A DNA stretch of 64,000 nt from Burkholderiales bacterium (GCA_026399875.1 JAPLQF010000007.1:40035-104034); one strand, 5' to 3'; shown: positions 1-9,406, counted from the first letter of the stretch. Program-made: numbers and translations. The notes: generated by a model not told the origin, from the sequence alone.

Positions 1-101
1 GCCAGCAGCGAGCCGGACATTGCAGCGAGCACGGCCACGCCGCGCAGCGCACGCCGGCCTGAAACGAGGATTTGAAAAATATCGCGAAGTGGTCTCAGCA
101 C
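1..101 (-). CDS. 5' end of an exported protein, possibly a lytic transglycosylase (partial)
   Basis: This frame opens with GTG at 101-99 and runs off the left edge of the window. Its GTGCTGA overlaps the proS stop codon, which suggests translational coupling. The 33 readable residues have a basic start (Leu-Arg-Pro-Leu-Arg), a further Arg-rich stretch (SGRRALRG) and then a hydrophobic run ([12 protein letters not shown]), as in a signal peptide or membrane anchor. No catalytic part is visible. From general knowledge of Burkholderiales, a lytic murein transglycosylase often follows proS, so that is the best guess, but nothing here proves it. Confidence 0.45.
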   Translation of the reverse strand, partial: MLRPLRDIFQILVSGRRALRGVAVLAAMSGSLL

Positions 102-1879
102 GTCTGGAGCAAGTCTTTCACCGCCTGCGCAGCCCCGGCCAGCGGCGCCAGTGTCGTGGACATGCCCCGGCGAACCGTCAGTTCGACCTGGCCGTCCTTG
201 AGACCGCGCTCGCCGATCGTGACCCTCAGCGGTACACCGATCAGTTCCCAATCAGCGAACATCGCTCCCGGCCGCTCATCGCGGTCGTCGAGAATCACGT
301 CAATGCCCGCCACCATGAGCTGATCGTACAGAGCGATGGCCGCGCTGCGGACGTTTTCCGAGCGCAAATAGCCTAACGGCGTAATCACGACCTCGAACGG
401 TGCGATCGACTTAGGCCAGACGATGCCTTTGTCGTCATATCTCTGCTCGATCGCGGCCGCGGGCAGGCGGGTCACACCGATGCCATAGCAGCCCATCTCG
501 ATCGGCTTGGACTTGCCGTCTTCGTCGACAAAGACCGCATTCATTGCAGACGAATACTTGGTGCCGAGATAGAACACATGCCCGACCTCGATACCGCGCT
601 GGATCGACAGCCTGCCGCGACCATCGGGAGAGGGGTCGCCCTCGACCACATTACGCAGATCGGCCAGCACGACCGCCCCCTCACCTGGCACCGGCAGATC
701 GCGACCCCAGTTGACGCCGGTGTAGTGATGGTCGATCTGATTGGCGCCGCACACAAAGTCGCTCATGTTGGCGACCGTGCGATCGACCACCAGATGCACC
801 GGCCTGACGGTTGCGATCGGCCCCAGATAACCCGGCAAACAGCCGAAATGCGAGACGATCTCGGCCTCGGTGGCAAAGCGGAAACCCGCCAGACCCGGCA
901 CCTTGCCGGCCTTGATTTCGTTGAGCTCATGGTCGCCCCGGATCAGGAGCAACCAGACCTTCGTGCCGATGATCCGGGCAGCAGCACCCGAATCGTCGCC
1001 GTCTTTCACAGGCTCGCGCTCATCGACCGCCAGCACCAGCGACTTGACCGTACGCTCGAGCGGTACCCCGAGGAGCTCGGCCACGTCTTCGCAGCGCGCC
1101 TTGCCGGGCGTGGGAGTGCATGTCAGCGCCTGCGCAGGCGCGGCGCGCGCGGCAAGCAGCGGCAGCGCCTCGGCCAGTTCGACGTTGGCGGCATAGTCGG
1201 ATTCGGGGCACCAGGCGATCGCATCCTCGCCGGTCGCGGCGATCACCTGAAACTCGTGGCTCGCCGAGCCGCCGATTGCGCCGGTGTCGGCTGCAACCGC
1301 CCTGAACGCCAGCCCCAGCCGATCGAAGATGCGACCGTAAGCATCGAACATGACCTGATAACTCGCCAGTGCCGAATCGCGGTCGCGATCGAAGGAATAG
1401 GCATCCTTCATCGTGAATTCACGTCCGCGCATCACACCGAAGCGCGGCCGGCGCTCGTCGCGAAACTTGGTCTGGATGTGATAGAAATTTTTCGGCATCT
1501 GCCGGTAGCTGCGCAGTTCCTGGCGTGCCACGTCGGTGATCACCTCTTCCGAGGTCGGCTGCACGATGAAATCGCGGCCATGCCGATCCTTGACGCGCAG
1601 CAGTTCGGGGCCGTACTGCTCCCATCGCCCCGACTCCTGCCAGAGTTCTGCCGGCTGAATGACCGGCATCAGCAGTTCGATCGCGCCGGCACGGTCCATT
1701 TCATCGCGAATGATCGCCTCGACCTTGCGGATGACCCGCAGCCCCATCGGCATGTAGGTGTAGACCCCACCGGCCAGTCGCTTGATCATGCCGGCCCGCA
1801 TCATTAGCCGATGGCTGACCACTTCGGCATCGGCGGGGGCTTCTTTCAGGGTCGAGATCAGAAACTGGGAGGATTTCAT
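95..1879 (-). CDS. proS: Prolyl-tRNA synthetase
   Basis: Charges tRNA-Pro with proline in the cytoplasm. The 594-residue length fits the bacterial ProRS type, which has an editing insertion between class II motifs 2 and 3. Motif 2 is clear around residues 138-155 ([17 protein letters not shown]), followed by TMKDAYSFD. Motif 3 is near residue 465 ([14 protein letters not shown]). The anticodon-binding domain fills the last 110 residues. The start [19 protein letters not shown] matches the conserved ProRS N-terminus. The gene is divergent from rppH across a 75-base gap and its 3' end overlaps the next reading frame. Confidence 0.97.
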   Translation of the reverse strand: MKSSQFLISTLKEAPADAEVVSHRLMMRAGMIKRLAGGVYTYMPMGLRVIRKVEAIIRDEMDRAGAIELLMPVIQPAELWQESGRWEQYGPELLRVKDRHGRDFIVQPTSEEVITDVARQELRSYRQMPKNFYHIQTKFRDERRPRFGVMRGREFTMKDAYSFDRDRDSALASYQVMFDAYGRIFDRLGLAFRAVAADTGAIGGSASHEFQVIAATGEDAIAWCPESDYAANVELAEALPLLAARAAPAQALTCTPTPGKARCEDVAELLGVPLERTVKSLVLAVDEREPVKDGDDSGAAARIIGTKVWLLLIRGDHELNEIKAGKVPGLAGFRFATEAEIVSHFGCLPGYLGPIATVRPVHLVVDRTVANMSDFVCGANQIDHHYTGVNWGRDLPVPGEGAVVLADLRNVVEGDPSPDGRGRLSIQRGIEVGHVFYLGTKYSSAMNAVFVDEDGKSKPIEMGCYGIGVTRLPAAAIEQRYDDKGIVWPKSIAPFEVVITPLGYLRSENVRSAAIALYDQLMVAGIDVILDDRDERPGAMFADWELIGVPLRVTIGERGLKDGQVELTVRRGMSTTLAPLAGAAQAVKDLLQTC

Positions 1880-1916
1880 GGCGTGAATTGGGGGCGCGAC
1901 GACTGCGCTTCATCGA

Positions 1917-1922
1917 TATAAT
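1917..1922 (+). promoter_or_regulatory. Perfect -10 hexamer in the proS/rppH divergent region
   Basis: TATAAT, flanked on both sides by ATCGAT, lies 32 bases upstream of the rppH start. No good -35 hexamer sits at the usual 16-18 base spacing, so the promoter call rests on the -10 alone. It is the only promoter-like element seen in this short divergent gap. Confidence 0.4.
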
Positions 1923-1954
1923 CGATCCGAGTTTAAGGGATCAGGGGCTCGACC

Positions 1955-2572
1955 ATGCTGGACAAGGATGGCTATCGCCCAAATGTCGGGATCATTCTCG
2001 TCAATCAGCGCGACGAAGTGTTCTGGGGTAAACGCATTCGAGAGCATGCGTGGCAGTTTCCTCAGGGCGGCATCCAGCGCGGCGAAACGCCCGAACAGGC
2101 GATGTATCGCGAGCTCCACGAAGAAGTCGGGCTAAGGCCCGAACACGTTCGCATTCTGGGTCGCACCCGCGACTGGTTGCGCTACGACGTTCCCAGAACC
2201 TGGATCCGTCGCGACTATCGCAGCCACTACCGCGGACAGAAGCAGATCTGGTTCCTGCTGCGACTGGCCGGCCACGACTCCGACGTGAACTTGCGTGCCT
2301 CGGAGCATCCCGAGTTCGACGCCTGGCGCTGGCACGACTTCTGGATTCCCCTCGACACGGTCATCGAATTCAAGCGGGATGTCTATGAGCGCGCTCTGAC
2401 CGAACTCTCACGCCATCTTTTCGGACGCGGCGATCCGTCGCTTCGCTACCCGAGGTCGGTGCGCCCGAGCCACTCGCACGACCTCTCGACGACCGATGTC
2501 GACACCGCGGTCGCGCGACCTGCGGGCGAGGCCGATACCGCTGCCGTCCCGCATCCGCCCGAAGCCTCCTGA
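1955..2572 (+). CDS. rppH: RNA pyrophosphohydrolase (Nudix family)
   Basis: Removes pyrophosphate from the 5' end of triphosphorylated mRNA and so triggers decay. The N-terminus [18 protein letters not shown] and the Nudix box around residues 38-60 ([12 protein letters not shown], then RELHEEVGL) are typical of RppH/NudH, including the two Glu-rich metal-binding turns. At 205 residues it is longer than the E. coli enzyme (about 176). The extra C-terminal 35-40 residues are polar and Ala/Asp/Pro-rich without a recognisable domain. Divergent from proS, an arrangement I associate with Burkholderiales. Confidence 0.95.
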   Translation: MLDKDGYRPNVGIILVNQRDEVFWGKRIREHAWQFPQGGIQRGETPEQAMYRELHEEVGLRPEHVRILGRTRDWLRYDVPRTWIRRDYRSHYRGQKQIWFLLRLAGHDSDVNLRASEHPEFDAWRWHDFWIPLDTVIEFKRDVYERALTELSRHLFGRGDPSLRYPRSVRPSHSHDLSTTDVDTAVARPAGEADTAAVPHPPEAS

Positions 2573-2614
2573 TTCTTCCCGCCCCGATGATCGGGGCTCA
2601 GGGCCTGGCGTGCG

Positions 2615-3550
2615 TCAGACAGGCGTGACCAGCCCCTTGCCGGCAAACCAGGCCTCAAGGTTGTCCAGCACCAGCCCGCCCATCGCATCGCGGGTGCCGC
2701 GCGTGGCGCTGGCCTGATGCGGCTGCAGCACCACCTGTGGCAGAGCGATCAGCTCGGCGGGCACGTGGGGCTCGTTATCGAAGACATCGAGTCCGGCGCC
2801 GGCCAGTCCACCCGAACCCAGCAGCGAAATCAGCGCAGCCTGATCGACCACCGACCCGCGGGCAATATTGATGAAATGCCCGTCCGGGCCCAGCGCCTCG
2901 AGTACCTCCCGACTGACCAGTCCGCGGGTTGCTTCACCTCCCGGGCTTGCCGCAATCAGCACATCGGCCCATTGCGCAAGCTCGATCAGCTCAGGGTAAT
3001 AGGGCCAGTCGACCGGCTTGCGGTTAGGGCCGTGGTAAGCGATTTGCGTGCGAAACGCGGTGCAGCGCAGCGCGATCGCCGCGCCGATCCGACCCAGGCC
3101 GACGATGCCGACGCGCAGCCCCGCCAGCCCCCGGTTGATCGGCATCGGACCGCGCGAGACCCAGTGTCCTTCGCGCACCCACCGGTCGCCGGCCACCACC
3201 TGACGCAGCGACGCGAGCAACAGGGCAATTGCGAGATCGGCCACATCGTCGGTCAGCACGTCGGGGGTGTTGGTAACCGCGATGCCATGCGACTTGCAAT
3301 AGGCCAGGTCGATCGCGTCGACGCCGACACCGAAGCAGGCGACCAGCTTGAGCCCCGGGAGCGCCGCCATCGTGGCCGCATCGATGCCCCGGCCCCCGGT
3401 GGTCACCGCCACTTCGCAGTGCCCGGCGAGCGATGCCAGCAACGCGGCCTTGTCGGTTGCCTTGTAGAGGTGATGAACCTGGTAGCGCTCCTCGAGCCGA
3501 CGTTGTGTGGGTTCGTGAAGCGCGCTGAGCAGCAGAACAGGATCGGACAT
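2615..3550 (-). CDS. D-isomer-specific 2-hydroxyacid dehydrogenase (glyoxylate/hydroxypyruvate reductase-like)
   Basis: Predicted NAD(P)H-dependent reductase of a 2-keto acid such as hydroxypyruvate or glyoxylate. Visible features are the Rossmann motif VGLGRIG near residue 150, NIARGSVVD near residue 230, the acidic catalytic region DNEPHVP and the His of LQPHQASAT near the C-terminus. The start MSDPVLLL at 3550 was chosen over an upstream in-frame ATG because CGAGG lies 8 bases before it and the upstream start would overlap the preceding gene. It lies 19 bases after the FAH-family gene and probably shares its operon. The substrate cannot be told from sequence. Confidence 0.85.
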   Translation of the reverse strand: MSDPVLLLSALHEPTQRRLEERYQVHHLYKATDKAALLASLAGHCEVAVTTGGRGIDAATMAALPGLKLVACFGVGVDAIDLAYCKSHGIAVTNTPDVLTDDVADLAIALLLASLRQVVAGDRWVREGHWVSRGPMPINRGLAGLRVGIVGLGRIGAAIALRCTAFRTQIAYHGPNRKPVDWPYYPELIELAQWADVLIAASPGGEATRGLVSREVLEALGPDGHFINIARGSVVDQAALISLLGSGGLAGAGLDVFDNEPHVPAELIALPQVVLQPHQASATRGTRDAMGGLVLDNLEAWFAGKGLVTPV

Positions 3551-3569
3551 AAGGCAGCCTCGAGCCTGA

Positions 3570-4415
3570 TCAGGCGTATTTGACGATGAGCTGACGCTGC
3601 TCGCCCAGGCCATGGATGCCGAGTGTCACGACATCGCCTGCCTTGAGGAACTGCGGCGGCTTCATGCCGGTGCCCACACCAGGCGGCGTGCCGGTGGTGA
3701 TGATGTCGCCCGGATTGAGCGTGAAGATGCCGCTGACATACGCCACCAGCGTCGCGCAGTCGAAGATCATGGTTTTGGTGTTGCCGCGCTGACGCGACTG
3801 GCCATTGACATCGAGCCACATGTCGAGCCGACCGGGGTTGCCGACCTCATCGGCGGTGACCAGCCAGGGGCCGATCGGGCCGAAGGTATCGAAGCCCTTG
3901 CCCTTGTCCCAGGTCGGGCCGCGCTCGGTCTGCCAGTGGCGCTCCGACACATCATTGACCACGCAATAACCGGCGACATACGACAACGCATCTTTCTTGG
4001 TGACATTGCGCGCACGCGTCCCGATCACGATGCCGAGCTCGACTTCCCAGTCGGTTTTTTTCGAACCCTTCGGCAGCATCACATTATCGTTGCCACCCTG
4101 CATGCTGGAGAGTGTCTTGTGAAAGACGATCGGCTCCTTGGGAATCGGGTTGCCGGTCTCGGCCGCATGGTCGGAATAATTCAGTCCGATCGCCACGAAT
4201 TTGCTGGCGCCTGAAAAGGGAATGCCCAGACGCGGCTTGCCGCGTACTGCCGGCAGCGACGCAGGCTTGACGCGTGCGAGCTTCGCGAGCGATTTGGGCG
4301 CGAGCTGCGCCGGCCCGATATCGGGAACGACGCCAGACAGATCGCGAAGGATGCCGTCGGCATCGATGAGACCGGGTTTTTCCTTGCCGGGATTGCCGTA
4401 ACGCACGAGCTTCAT
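3570..4415 (-). CDS. Fumarylacetoacetate hydrolase (FAH) family protein
   Basis: FAH-fold metal-dependent hydrolase or lyase acting on C-C bonds of beta-diketo acids. The family core is plain from residue 70 on (GLNYSDHAAETGNPIPKEP), with the metal-ligand Glu residues in DWEVELGIVIG, then GPWLVTADEVGNP and GDIITTGTPPGVGTGMKPP. The start at 4415 (MKLVRYG) is preferred over the ATG six bases upstream because GGAG sits 8 bases before it. It is directly downstream of an SDR resembling 2-keto-3-deoxy-L-fuconate dehydrogenase. In known oxidative L-fucose/L-rhamnose pathways, a hydrolase of this family splits the resulting 2,4-diketo acid to pyruvate plus a second acid, so that role is inferred here. 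Confidence 0.85.
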   Translation of the reverse strand: MKLVRYGNPGKEKPGLIDADGILRDLSGVVPDIGPAQLAPKSLAKLARVKPASLPAVRGKPRLGIPFSGASKFVAIGLNYSDHAAETGNPIPKEPIVFHKTLSSMQGGNDNVMLPKGSKKTDWEVELGIVIGTRARNVTKKDALSYVAGYCVVNDVSERHWQTERGPTWDKGKGFDTFGPIGPWLVTADEVGNPGRLDMWLDVNGQSRQRGNTKTMIFDCATLVAYVSGIFTLNPGDIITTGTPPGVGTGMKPPQFLKAGDVVTLGIHGLGEQRQLIVKYA

Positions 4416-4437
4416 GAACATGTCTCCAGATGAGTGA

Positions 4438-5175
4438 TCAGATCATGGCCCCGCCGTCCACGATGAACGGCTGGCCGGTGGCAAACTTTGATTCGTCGCT
4501 GGCGAGATAGACCGCAATCGGGGCAATCTCTTCGGCGGTAGCCAGCCGGCCCATCGGCTGGCGGGCGATGAACATCTTGCGGGCTTCGACAGGATCGTCG
4601 AAGGCATTGATGCGATCGCCAAGGCTCGGCGTATCGACCGTGCCGGGGCAGATGCAGTTGCAGCGGATCCCGCGACCGACATAGTCGGCAGCCACCGACT
4701 TGGTCAGTCCGATGACCGCGGCCTTGCTTGCACCATAAGCAAAGCGATTGGTGAAACCCTTCAGAGACGAGCACATCGACGCCATATTGATGATCGAGCC
4801 GCCGCCCTGCGCCAGCATGCCGGGCAATGCCGCAGCGATCGTCTTCCATTGCGCGCGGACATTGAGATTGAAGCTCAGGTCCCAGTCGGCATCGGTGCAT
4901 TGCTCGAGCCCGCCCTGATGAACCCAGCCGGCGCAGTTGAAGAGCACATCGAGCGGCTGGGCACCGATCACTTCGGCAACCTGCGCATCGTTGAGCACAT
5001 CGAGCACCAGGGCACGCACGCCGGTGACCCCGGCATAAGCACCGAGCAAGGCCGGATTCACATCGGTGGCAATGACCTGCGCACCTTCGGCCGCCATTTG
5101 CAGCACGCTTGCCCGACCGATACCCTGCCCTGCGGCAGTAACCAGAATCCGCTTGCCCTGCAACCGTGTACCCAT
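4438..5175 (-). CDS. Short-chain dehydrogenase, 2-keto-3-deoxy-L-fuconate dehydrogenase-like
   Basis: NAD(P)-dependent classical SDR of 245 residues. Seen: cofactor loop TAAGQGIG near residue 14, NCAG near residue 83, the Ser of INMASMCSS, the YxxxK pair in FAYGASKAAVIGL near residue 150, and the C-terminal RQPMGRLATAEEIA block shared with the DHRS6/keto-deoxy-fuconate dehydrogenase branch. GGAG lies 7 bases before the ATG. It is the first gene of an apparent operon with the FAH hydrolase and the 2-hydroxyacid dehydrogenase. Two phased TTCGCGAA palindromes lie 32-50 bases upstream of the start and may control it. Substrate is inferred from branch and neighbours. Confidence 0.8.
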   Translation of the reverse strand: MGTRLQGKRILVTAAGQGIGRASVLQMAAEGAQVIATDVNPALLGAYAGVTGVRALVLDVLNDAQVAEVIGAQPLDVLFNCAGWVHQGGLEQCTDADWDLSFNLNVRAQWKTIAAALPGMLAQGGGSIINMASMCSSLKGFTNRFAYGASKAAVIGLTKSVAADYVGRGIRCNCICPGTVDTPSLGDRINAFDDPVEARKMFIARQPMGRLATAEEIAPIAVYLASDESKFATGQPFIVDGGAMI

Positions 5176-5206
5176 CGTCTCGCTCCGTGTCGCAATGATC
5201 AGTCTG

Positions 5207-5225
5207 TTCGCGAATTGTTCGCGAA
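5207..5225. promoter_or_regulatory. Two TTCGCGAA palindromes, 11-bp period (candidate operator)
   Basis: The 8-base palindrome TTCGCGAA occurs at 5207-5214 and again at 5218-5225, one helical turn apart, within an 11-base direct repeat. It lies between the SDR operon start (5175) and the 3' end of the alkylsulfatase-like gene, so it would sit just upstream of the SDR transcription unit. No regulator gene is adjacent. The repeat is seen directly; operator function is inference. Confidence 0.4.
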
Positions 5226-5236
5226 TGATAGCGTCC

Positions 5237-5284
5237 CGACTTCAGTTACCGACTTCAGTTACCGACTTCAGTTACCGACTTCAG
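5237..5284. repeat. 13-bp tandem repeat, 3.7 copies
   Basis: The unit CGACTTCAGTTAC is repeated without mismatch at 5237-5249, 5250-5262 and 5263-5275, followed by a partial copy to 5284. The last bases overlap the stop codon of the metallo-beta-lactamase gene. The array lies immediately next to the phased TTCGCGAA sites. Its perfect identity suggests recent slippage, so copy number may vary between strains. Confidence 0.9.
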
Positions 5285-7215
5285 GGCTCGACGATGTTGA
5301 AGCCGAAGTCGAAGACATCGAGGCTGGCAAACAACTGACGCATGGCCTCGCGATTGCCTTCGACCTTCAGTCGACCGTCATCGAGGGCCGCGAGAAAATC
5401 GCTGCCCGACTCGACAATGGCCACCAGCGTCGGCCGATCGAGCGTCAGCACCGCGTCGGCTGACGCCTCATGCGAACCGGCCAGCGCGGTCAGCGCGCCG
5501 TGGCGCAGGGTGACCCGATGCCGCGATTTCTCGTCGCTCATCACCCAGTCGAAGCAAAGCCGCATCGCGTCAACCTTCGGCCCGTTGACCCTGATCGCCA
5601 TGTGCTGCAAATAGCGGTCGATCGGCAGCGAAGCCAGCATCCCGACCGCTCCAAGGATCGGTCTTGGCACACGCGGCTTGCTCGGATCGCGACGGATTTC
5701 CATGGCACCGAGCAGATAGGCATTTCGCCAGGTCGACGACTCGGCCTGATAGCCAAGCTGCTCCATCGCATCGGCCAGCAGCTCGCGCCCCGGCACGAAG
5801 TCGGGTTGCGCAAAGACCAGGTGATGCATGGCCTGGGTCACCCAGCGGAACTCGCCGCGCTCGAAGTCGGCGCGCGCCTTGCGCAGCAGCTCATCGGCAC
5901 CGCCCATGTACTCGACATAACGACGCCCTTCCTCGACCGGAGTCAGGGGATTGAGGTTGACCGGATTGCCGTCGTAGGGCCCCATGTAGTGCGCATAGAT
6001 CGCATTGACGTTGTGTGCGACCGCGCCGTAATAGCCGCGGGTATGCCAGCGCTGCGACAGTGCATTGGGCAGCATCAGTTCGGCGGCGATCTCGCGTGGC
6101 GTCAGGCCATGGTTCATGAGGCGCACCGTCTGGTCGTGCAGATAGCGGTACATGTCGCGTTGATCGGCGACGAACTCGGCAGCACGAGCCTGCCCCCACA
6201 CCGGCCAGTGATGCTGGGCATAGACCACATCGACATGGGGCAGGTATTCAGCCAGCGCCTGATCGAGGTACTGGCTCCAGGCCAGCGCATCGCGGGTCTT
6301 GGCACCGCGGATAGGGCACAGGTTGTGCATCAGCTGACAGGCGTTCTCCGCCAGATTCAGCACGCGCAGACCCGGAAAAAACAGGTGCATCTCAGCCGGC
6401 GCCTCGGAGCCCGGCGTGAGCTGGAAGACGATCTCGACGCCATCGATCACATGGCGCTCGCGTGGCTGCGCGATCAGGACGGTCGGCTCGATCAACGCCA
6501 TTCGCCCGGTGCCGGTGACTTTGCCAAGGCCACTGTCGACATAGCCGCGCGGGCCGGGGGGCAAGGGGCCGCCGAACTGGAAGGCCGCACGGCGCATCAT
6601 CGGCACGCCGGTGAGGACCGACTCGTCGACCAGCGCATCCATGAAGCCTGCGGGTGCAATGACCGGCACCTTGCCCGAGACTGCATCCTTCTCGTCAACC
6701 ACGCCTCGCGCGCCACCGCAGTGATCGTTGTGGCTGTGCGTGTAGATCAGTGCCACCACCGGCCTGTCTCCGCGATGCTGCCGATAAAGCGCCAGCGCAG
6801 CCTTCGCAGCTTCCCCGAAGGTCAAAGGATCGATCACGATCACACCGGTATCACCCTCGACGAAGGTGATGTTGGCGATATCAAACCCGCGCACCTGAAA
6901 GGTTCGATCGGTGACCTGGAAAAGACCGTGGTTGGTATTGAGCCGGGCAAGGCGCCACAGGCTCGGGTTGACCGAACCGGGCGCATCTTCCTGGTCGAGA
7001 AAGGCCAGCTTGGCCATGCTTGAGACCACCGCACCGCGCGCGTTCAGCACCTGCGCATCGGGGATCGTGCCGATGAAACCGCGTCGGGCATCATCGAAAT
7101 CGGCTCGGTCAGAAAAGTTGAGGCCCGCGCGAAACGCATCCTGAAGGCGCAGGGTTTCGGCATGGGGTGGCTTGGTCGGATCAACGGGAGACGGCTTTGC
7201 AGTGTCTGTGCTCAT
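5281..7215 (-). CDS. Alkyl sulfatase-like metallo-beta-lactamase (SdsA1/YjcS family)
   Basis: Predicted hydrolase of alkyl sulfate esters. The di-zinc motif HSHNDHCGG lies near residue 180. EAPAEMHLFFPG, then a LAENACQLMHNL block, matches the second metal-binding region of SdsA1-type enzymes. After residue 400 come a dimerisation region and an SCP2-like C-terminal domain of about 120 residues. Length (644) is in the family range. Start MSTDTAKPS at 7215 is chosen because its ATGA overlaps the stop of the upstream crotonase gene, a coupling arrangement. No obvious signal peptide is seen, unlike secreted SdsA1, so it may act in the cytoplasm. Exact substrate unknown. Confidence 0.85.
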   Translation of the reverse strand: MSTDTAKPSPVDPTKPPHAETLRLQDAFRAGLNFSDRADFDDARRGFIGTIPDAQVLNARGAVVSSMAKLAFLDQEDAPGSVNPSLWRLARLNTNHGLFQVTDRTFQVRGFDIANITFVEGDTGVIVIDPLTFGEAAKAALALYRQHRGDRPVVALIYTHSHNDHCGGARGVVDEKDAVSGKVPVIAPAGFMDALVDESVLTGVPMMRRAAFQFGGPLPPGPRGYVDSGLGKVTGTGRMALIEPTVLIAQPRERHVIDGVEIVFQLTPGSEAPAEMHLFFPGLRVLNLAENACQLMHNLCPIRGAKTRDALAWSQYLDQALAEYLPHVDVVYAQHHWPVWGQARAAEFVADQRDMYRYLHDQTVRLMNHGLTPREIAAELMLPNALSQRWHTRGYYGAVAHNVNAIYAHYMGPYDGNPVNLNPLTPVEEGRRYVEYMGGADELLRKARADFERGEFRWVTQAMHHLVFAQPDFVPGRELLADAMEQLGYQAESSTWRNAYLLGAMEIRRDPSKPRVPRPILGAVGMLASLPIDRYLQHMAIRVNGPKVDAMRLCFDWVMSDEKSRHRVTLRHGALTALAGSHEASADAVLTLDRPTLVAIVESGSDFLAALDDGRLKVEGNREAMRQLFASLDVFDFGFNIVEP

Positions 7216-7997
7216 CGCTTGAACCTCGGTGCACGTTTCTCGAGGAAGGCCGCGACCCCTTCGCGGGCATTGGGGCTGTCGAATTCGGCGCGAACGAAAT
7301 GGTCCTCGACTGCAAGGCCGGCGTCGGTCACCTGCGGACCGGCCGCGGCAATGCATTGCCGGATGCCATCGATGGCCGACGGGCTGAAGCCACTGACCTC
7401 GCGCCCGAAAGCCATGGCCTGCTCGATCAGGCCGGGCTGCGGCGCGGCGATGCGATGGATCAGGCCGATGGCATGGGCCTCGGCCGTCTCGACCGGCCGG
7501 CCGGTCAGCATCAGCTCGGTGGCGCGCGCCGGCCCCACGATGGCTGGCAGGAACTGTGTGCCGGCATAGGCGGGCAGCAGCCCGAGCTTGATCTCGGGCA
7601 AGGACATCTTCACGTGGGGGGCCGCAATCCGCAGCATGCAGGACATGGCGAGCTCGAGTCCGCCGCCATAGGCCAGGCCGTTCATGGCCGCCACAGAAAT
7701 CAGGCGCGAGCGCGACAGGCGCACAAGCAGGGCGCGTGCCATCGAGGTCTTGGCCGCCCGCTGCTCGGCGGTCAGCCCTTGCAGTTCACCGAGGTCGGTG
7801 CCGGCGCAAAAGGCCCGGTCGTCGCGGCCGGTGACGACCAGCAAGGGCAGTCGGCGGGCCTCAAGATCATCAATGCAGGACTCCAGGCCAAGAAGCACGG
7901 CCTTGGTGATGGCATTGAGCTTGGTGGGTCGTTCGATACGGAAAATCGCGCCGTCTTCGAGCGGCTCGATGCTGAACGCGGGTGCGGACGATGTCAT
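7212..7997 (-). CDS. Enoyl-CoA hydratase/isomerase family protein
   Basis: Crotonase-fold enzyme of 261 residues. The oxyanion-hole region FCAGTDLGEL lies near residue 65. Both catalytic Glu positions of true hydratases seem present, in GLAYGGGLELAMSC and in LPEIKLGLLPAYAGTQ. Start MTSSAPAF at 7997 was chosen because the open frame upstream lacks crotonase similarity. It overlaps the alkylsulfatase-like gene by four bases (ATGA), so the two are probably one operon. This would fit use of a fatty chain released from an alkyl sulfate, but that link is inferred. Confidence 0.85.
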   Translation of the reverse strand: MTSSAPAFSIEPLEDGAIFRIERPTKLNAITKAVLLGLESCIDDLEARRLPLLVVTGRDDRAFCAGTDLGELQGLTAEQRAAKTSMARALLVRLSRSRLISVAAMNGLAYGGGLELAMSCMLRIAAPHVKMSLPEIKLGLLPAYAGTQFLPAIVGPARATELMLTGRPVETAEAHAIGLIHRIAAPQPGLIEQAMAFGREVSGFSPSAIDGIRQCIAAAGPQVTDAGLAVEDHFVRAEFDSPNAREGVAAFLEKRAPRFKR

Positions 7998-8191
7998 CGC
8001 GAAGGTCTCCTGGCTTGTTCTGGGATCGACACAGGATAATCCCTCAGCCTTCCGGGTCAGCACCAAACAGAAATGACGGCCAATTTCGCAAACATGACAC
8101 CTTGCGGGTGGATAAGAACTGATGCTCGCATTAAGCTGCCTTCTCGTTTGAAGGCTCCTGGCGCTTTCGAACACAACACGAGACTCTTCGC

Positions 8192-9403
8192 GTGACCCAA
8201 CAGCAGTTGCCATCTTCCGCAAACTGGTTCCTGGCCAGCGTCGTCACTTATATGGTCCCCAACGGGATCCAGATGGTAATGCTGTCCTACCTGATGGCGA
8301 TCGAGTTCAAGCAGCCGGCGGACAGTTTCGGTGTCACCCAGATGGTCGGACAGTTGCCGCTGCTGCTGTTTCTGCTGATAGGCGGATGGGTGGCCGATCG
8401 AGTCGACATCCGACGCTGGCTGATGACGCTGCAGGGCATCGGCATGATCATGCCGCTCGTGCTCGCCTTTCTGCTTTCGCGAGGCGCCGCCTCCGAGGCA
8501 AGCATCCTGCTCTATGCGGTGGTCTGGGGTGTCATCGGGGCGTTTTCGCTGCCAGCCCGCGACGGCTTGCTCAGGCGGGTCGCCGGAACCAATGTGCAAA
8601 AGATGGTCGGGCTCGCGATCGGCATGCAGTATGCCGCGCAGATGATCGGACAGGCCTTTGCCGGACAGGCGGCGCGCGTGGGTACGGTCACCGTGCTGCT
8701 GCTCCAGGCAACAATCGCAGCGGCGGGTATCTTCGTGGCCTCGCGCCTGCCGGGCGGACGGACGCCCAAGTCGGCTTCAAAAGGCTCTCTCTTGGCCGAG
8801 TTTGGCGCAGGTCTGTCCATCATCGCCAGGACACCTGTCCTGCGCGCCAACTACCTGGTGAGCACCGGGATGGGGGTGTTTTTCGGCGGGGTGCTTCTGG
8901 TGTTCTTGCCGCTGGCCGTGCGTGACCTTTATAACGGCAACGCTCAGGATATCGCCACGGCCTATGTGATGTTCGCAGCCGGCACGCTGATGAGCATCGC
9001 CGCGCTCACACGATTCGGCGGCTCGCGCCAACCGGGGCGCGCTTTGCTGATCACCCAATTCACCGCTTGCGCGACACTGGTGCCAATCGGTCTTGGCGTC
9101 TCCTTGTGGGCGTTTTACCTTTGCATCTTCCTCTGGGGCCTGAGCCTGGGCGTGGGCATGACGATGAGCCGCACGATCATGCAGGAGCAGGCGCCGGCCA
9201 GCTACCAGTCGCGCATCATGGCGGCTCTCACACTGATGACCACCGGCGGCGGCCCGCTCGGAGCACTGATCACCGGACAGGCGATCGCCGCAATCGGCGT
9301 GCAAGGTGCGGTGCTGGTGCCGATCCTCGGCGTGCTCGCCTGCACGGCGGCATCGCTCTTCACGTATTCGATGATCGACCTCGATTCGCGCAGCCACGCC
9401 TGA
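8192..9403 (+). CDS. MFS transporter (EntS-like, MFS_3 type)
   Basis: Inner-membrane transporter of 403 residues with about 12 hydrophobic segments, the first starting near residue 12 (ANWFLASVVTYMVP). The intracellular loop GGWVADRVDIRR after TM2 is the MFS signature A region. The GTG start is accepted because it leaves a normal N-terminus before TM1; the ribosome-binding site is weak. It is divergent from the crotonase operon and convergent with the formamidase (three-base gap). Likely an exporter by resemblance to the EntS branch; substrate not predictable. Confidence 0.8.
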   Translation: MTQQQLPSSANWFLASVVTYMVPNGIQMVMLSYLMAIEFKQPADSFGVTQMVGQLPLLLFLLIGGWVADRVDIRRWLMTLQGIGMIMPLVLAFLLSRGAASEASILLYAVVWGVIGAFSLPARDGLLRRVAGTNVQKMVGLAIGMQYAAQMIGQAFAGQAARVGTVTVLLLQATIAAAGIFVASRLPGGRTPKSASKGSLLAEFGAGLSIIARTPVLRANYLVSTGMGVFFGGVLLVFLPLAVRDLYNGNAQDIATAYVMFAAGTLMSIAALTRFGGSRQPGRALLITQFTACATLVPIGLGVSLWAFYLCIFLWGLSLGVGMTMSRTIMQEQAPASYQSRIMAALTLMTTGGGPLGALITGQAIAAIGVQGAVLVPILGVLACTAASLFTYSMIDLDSRSHA

Positions 9404-9406
9404 GGA

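Noticed and set aside
578..1807. Long open frame antisense to proS
   Set aside because: High GC in third positions opens long antisense frames; the composition is Arg/His/Asp-rich without motifs, while the opposite strand is a clear ProRS.
5470..7023. 517-codon open frame antisense to the metallo-beta-lactamase gene
   Set aside because: No domain, no ribosome-binding site, and the minus strand shows the zinc motif and family core.
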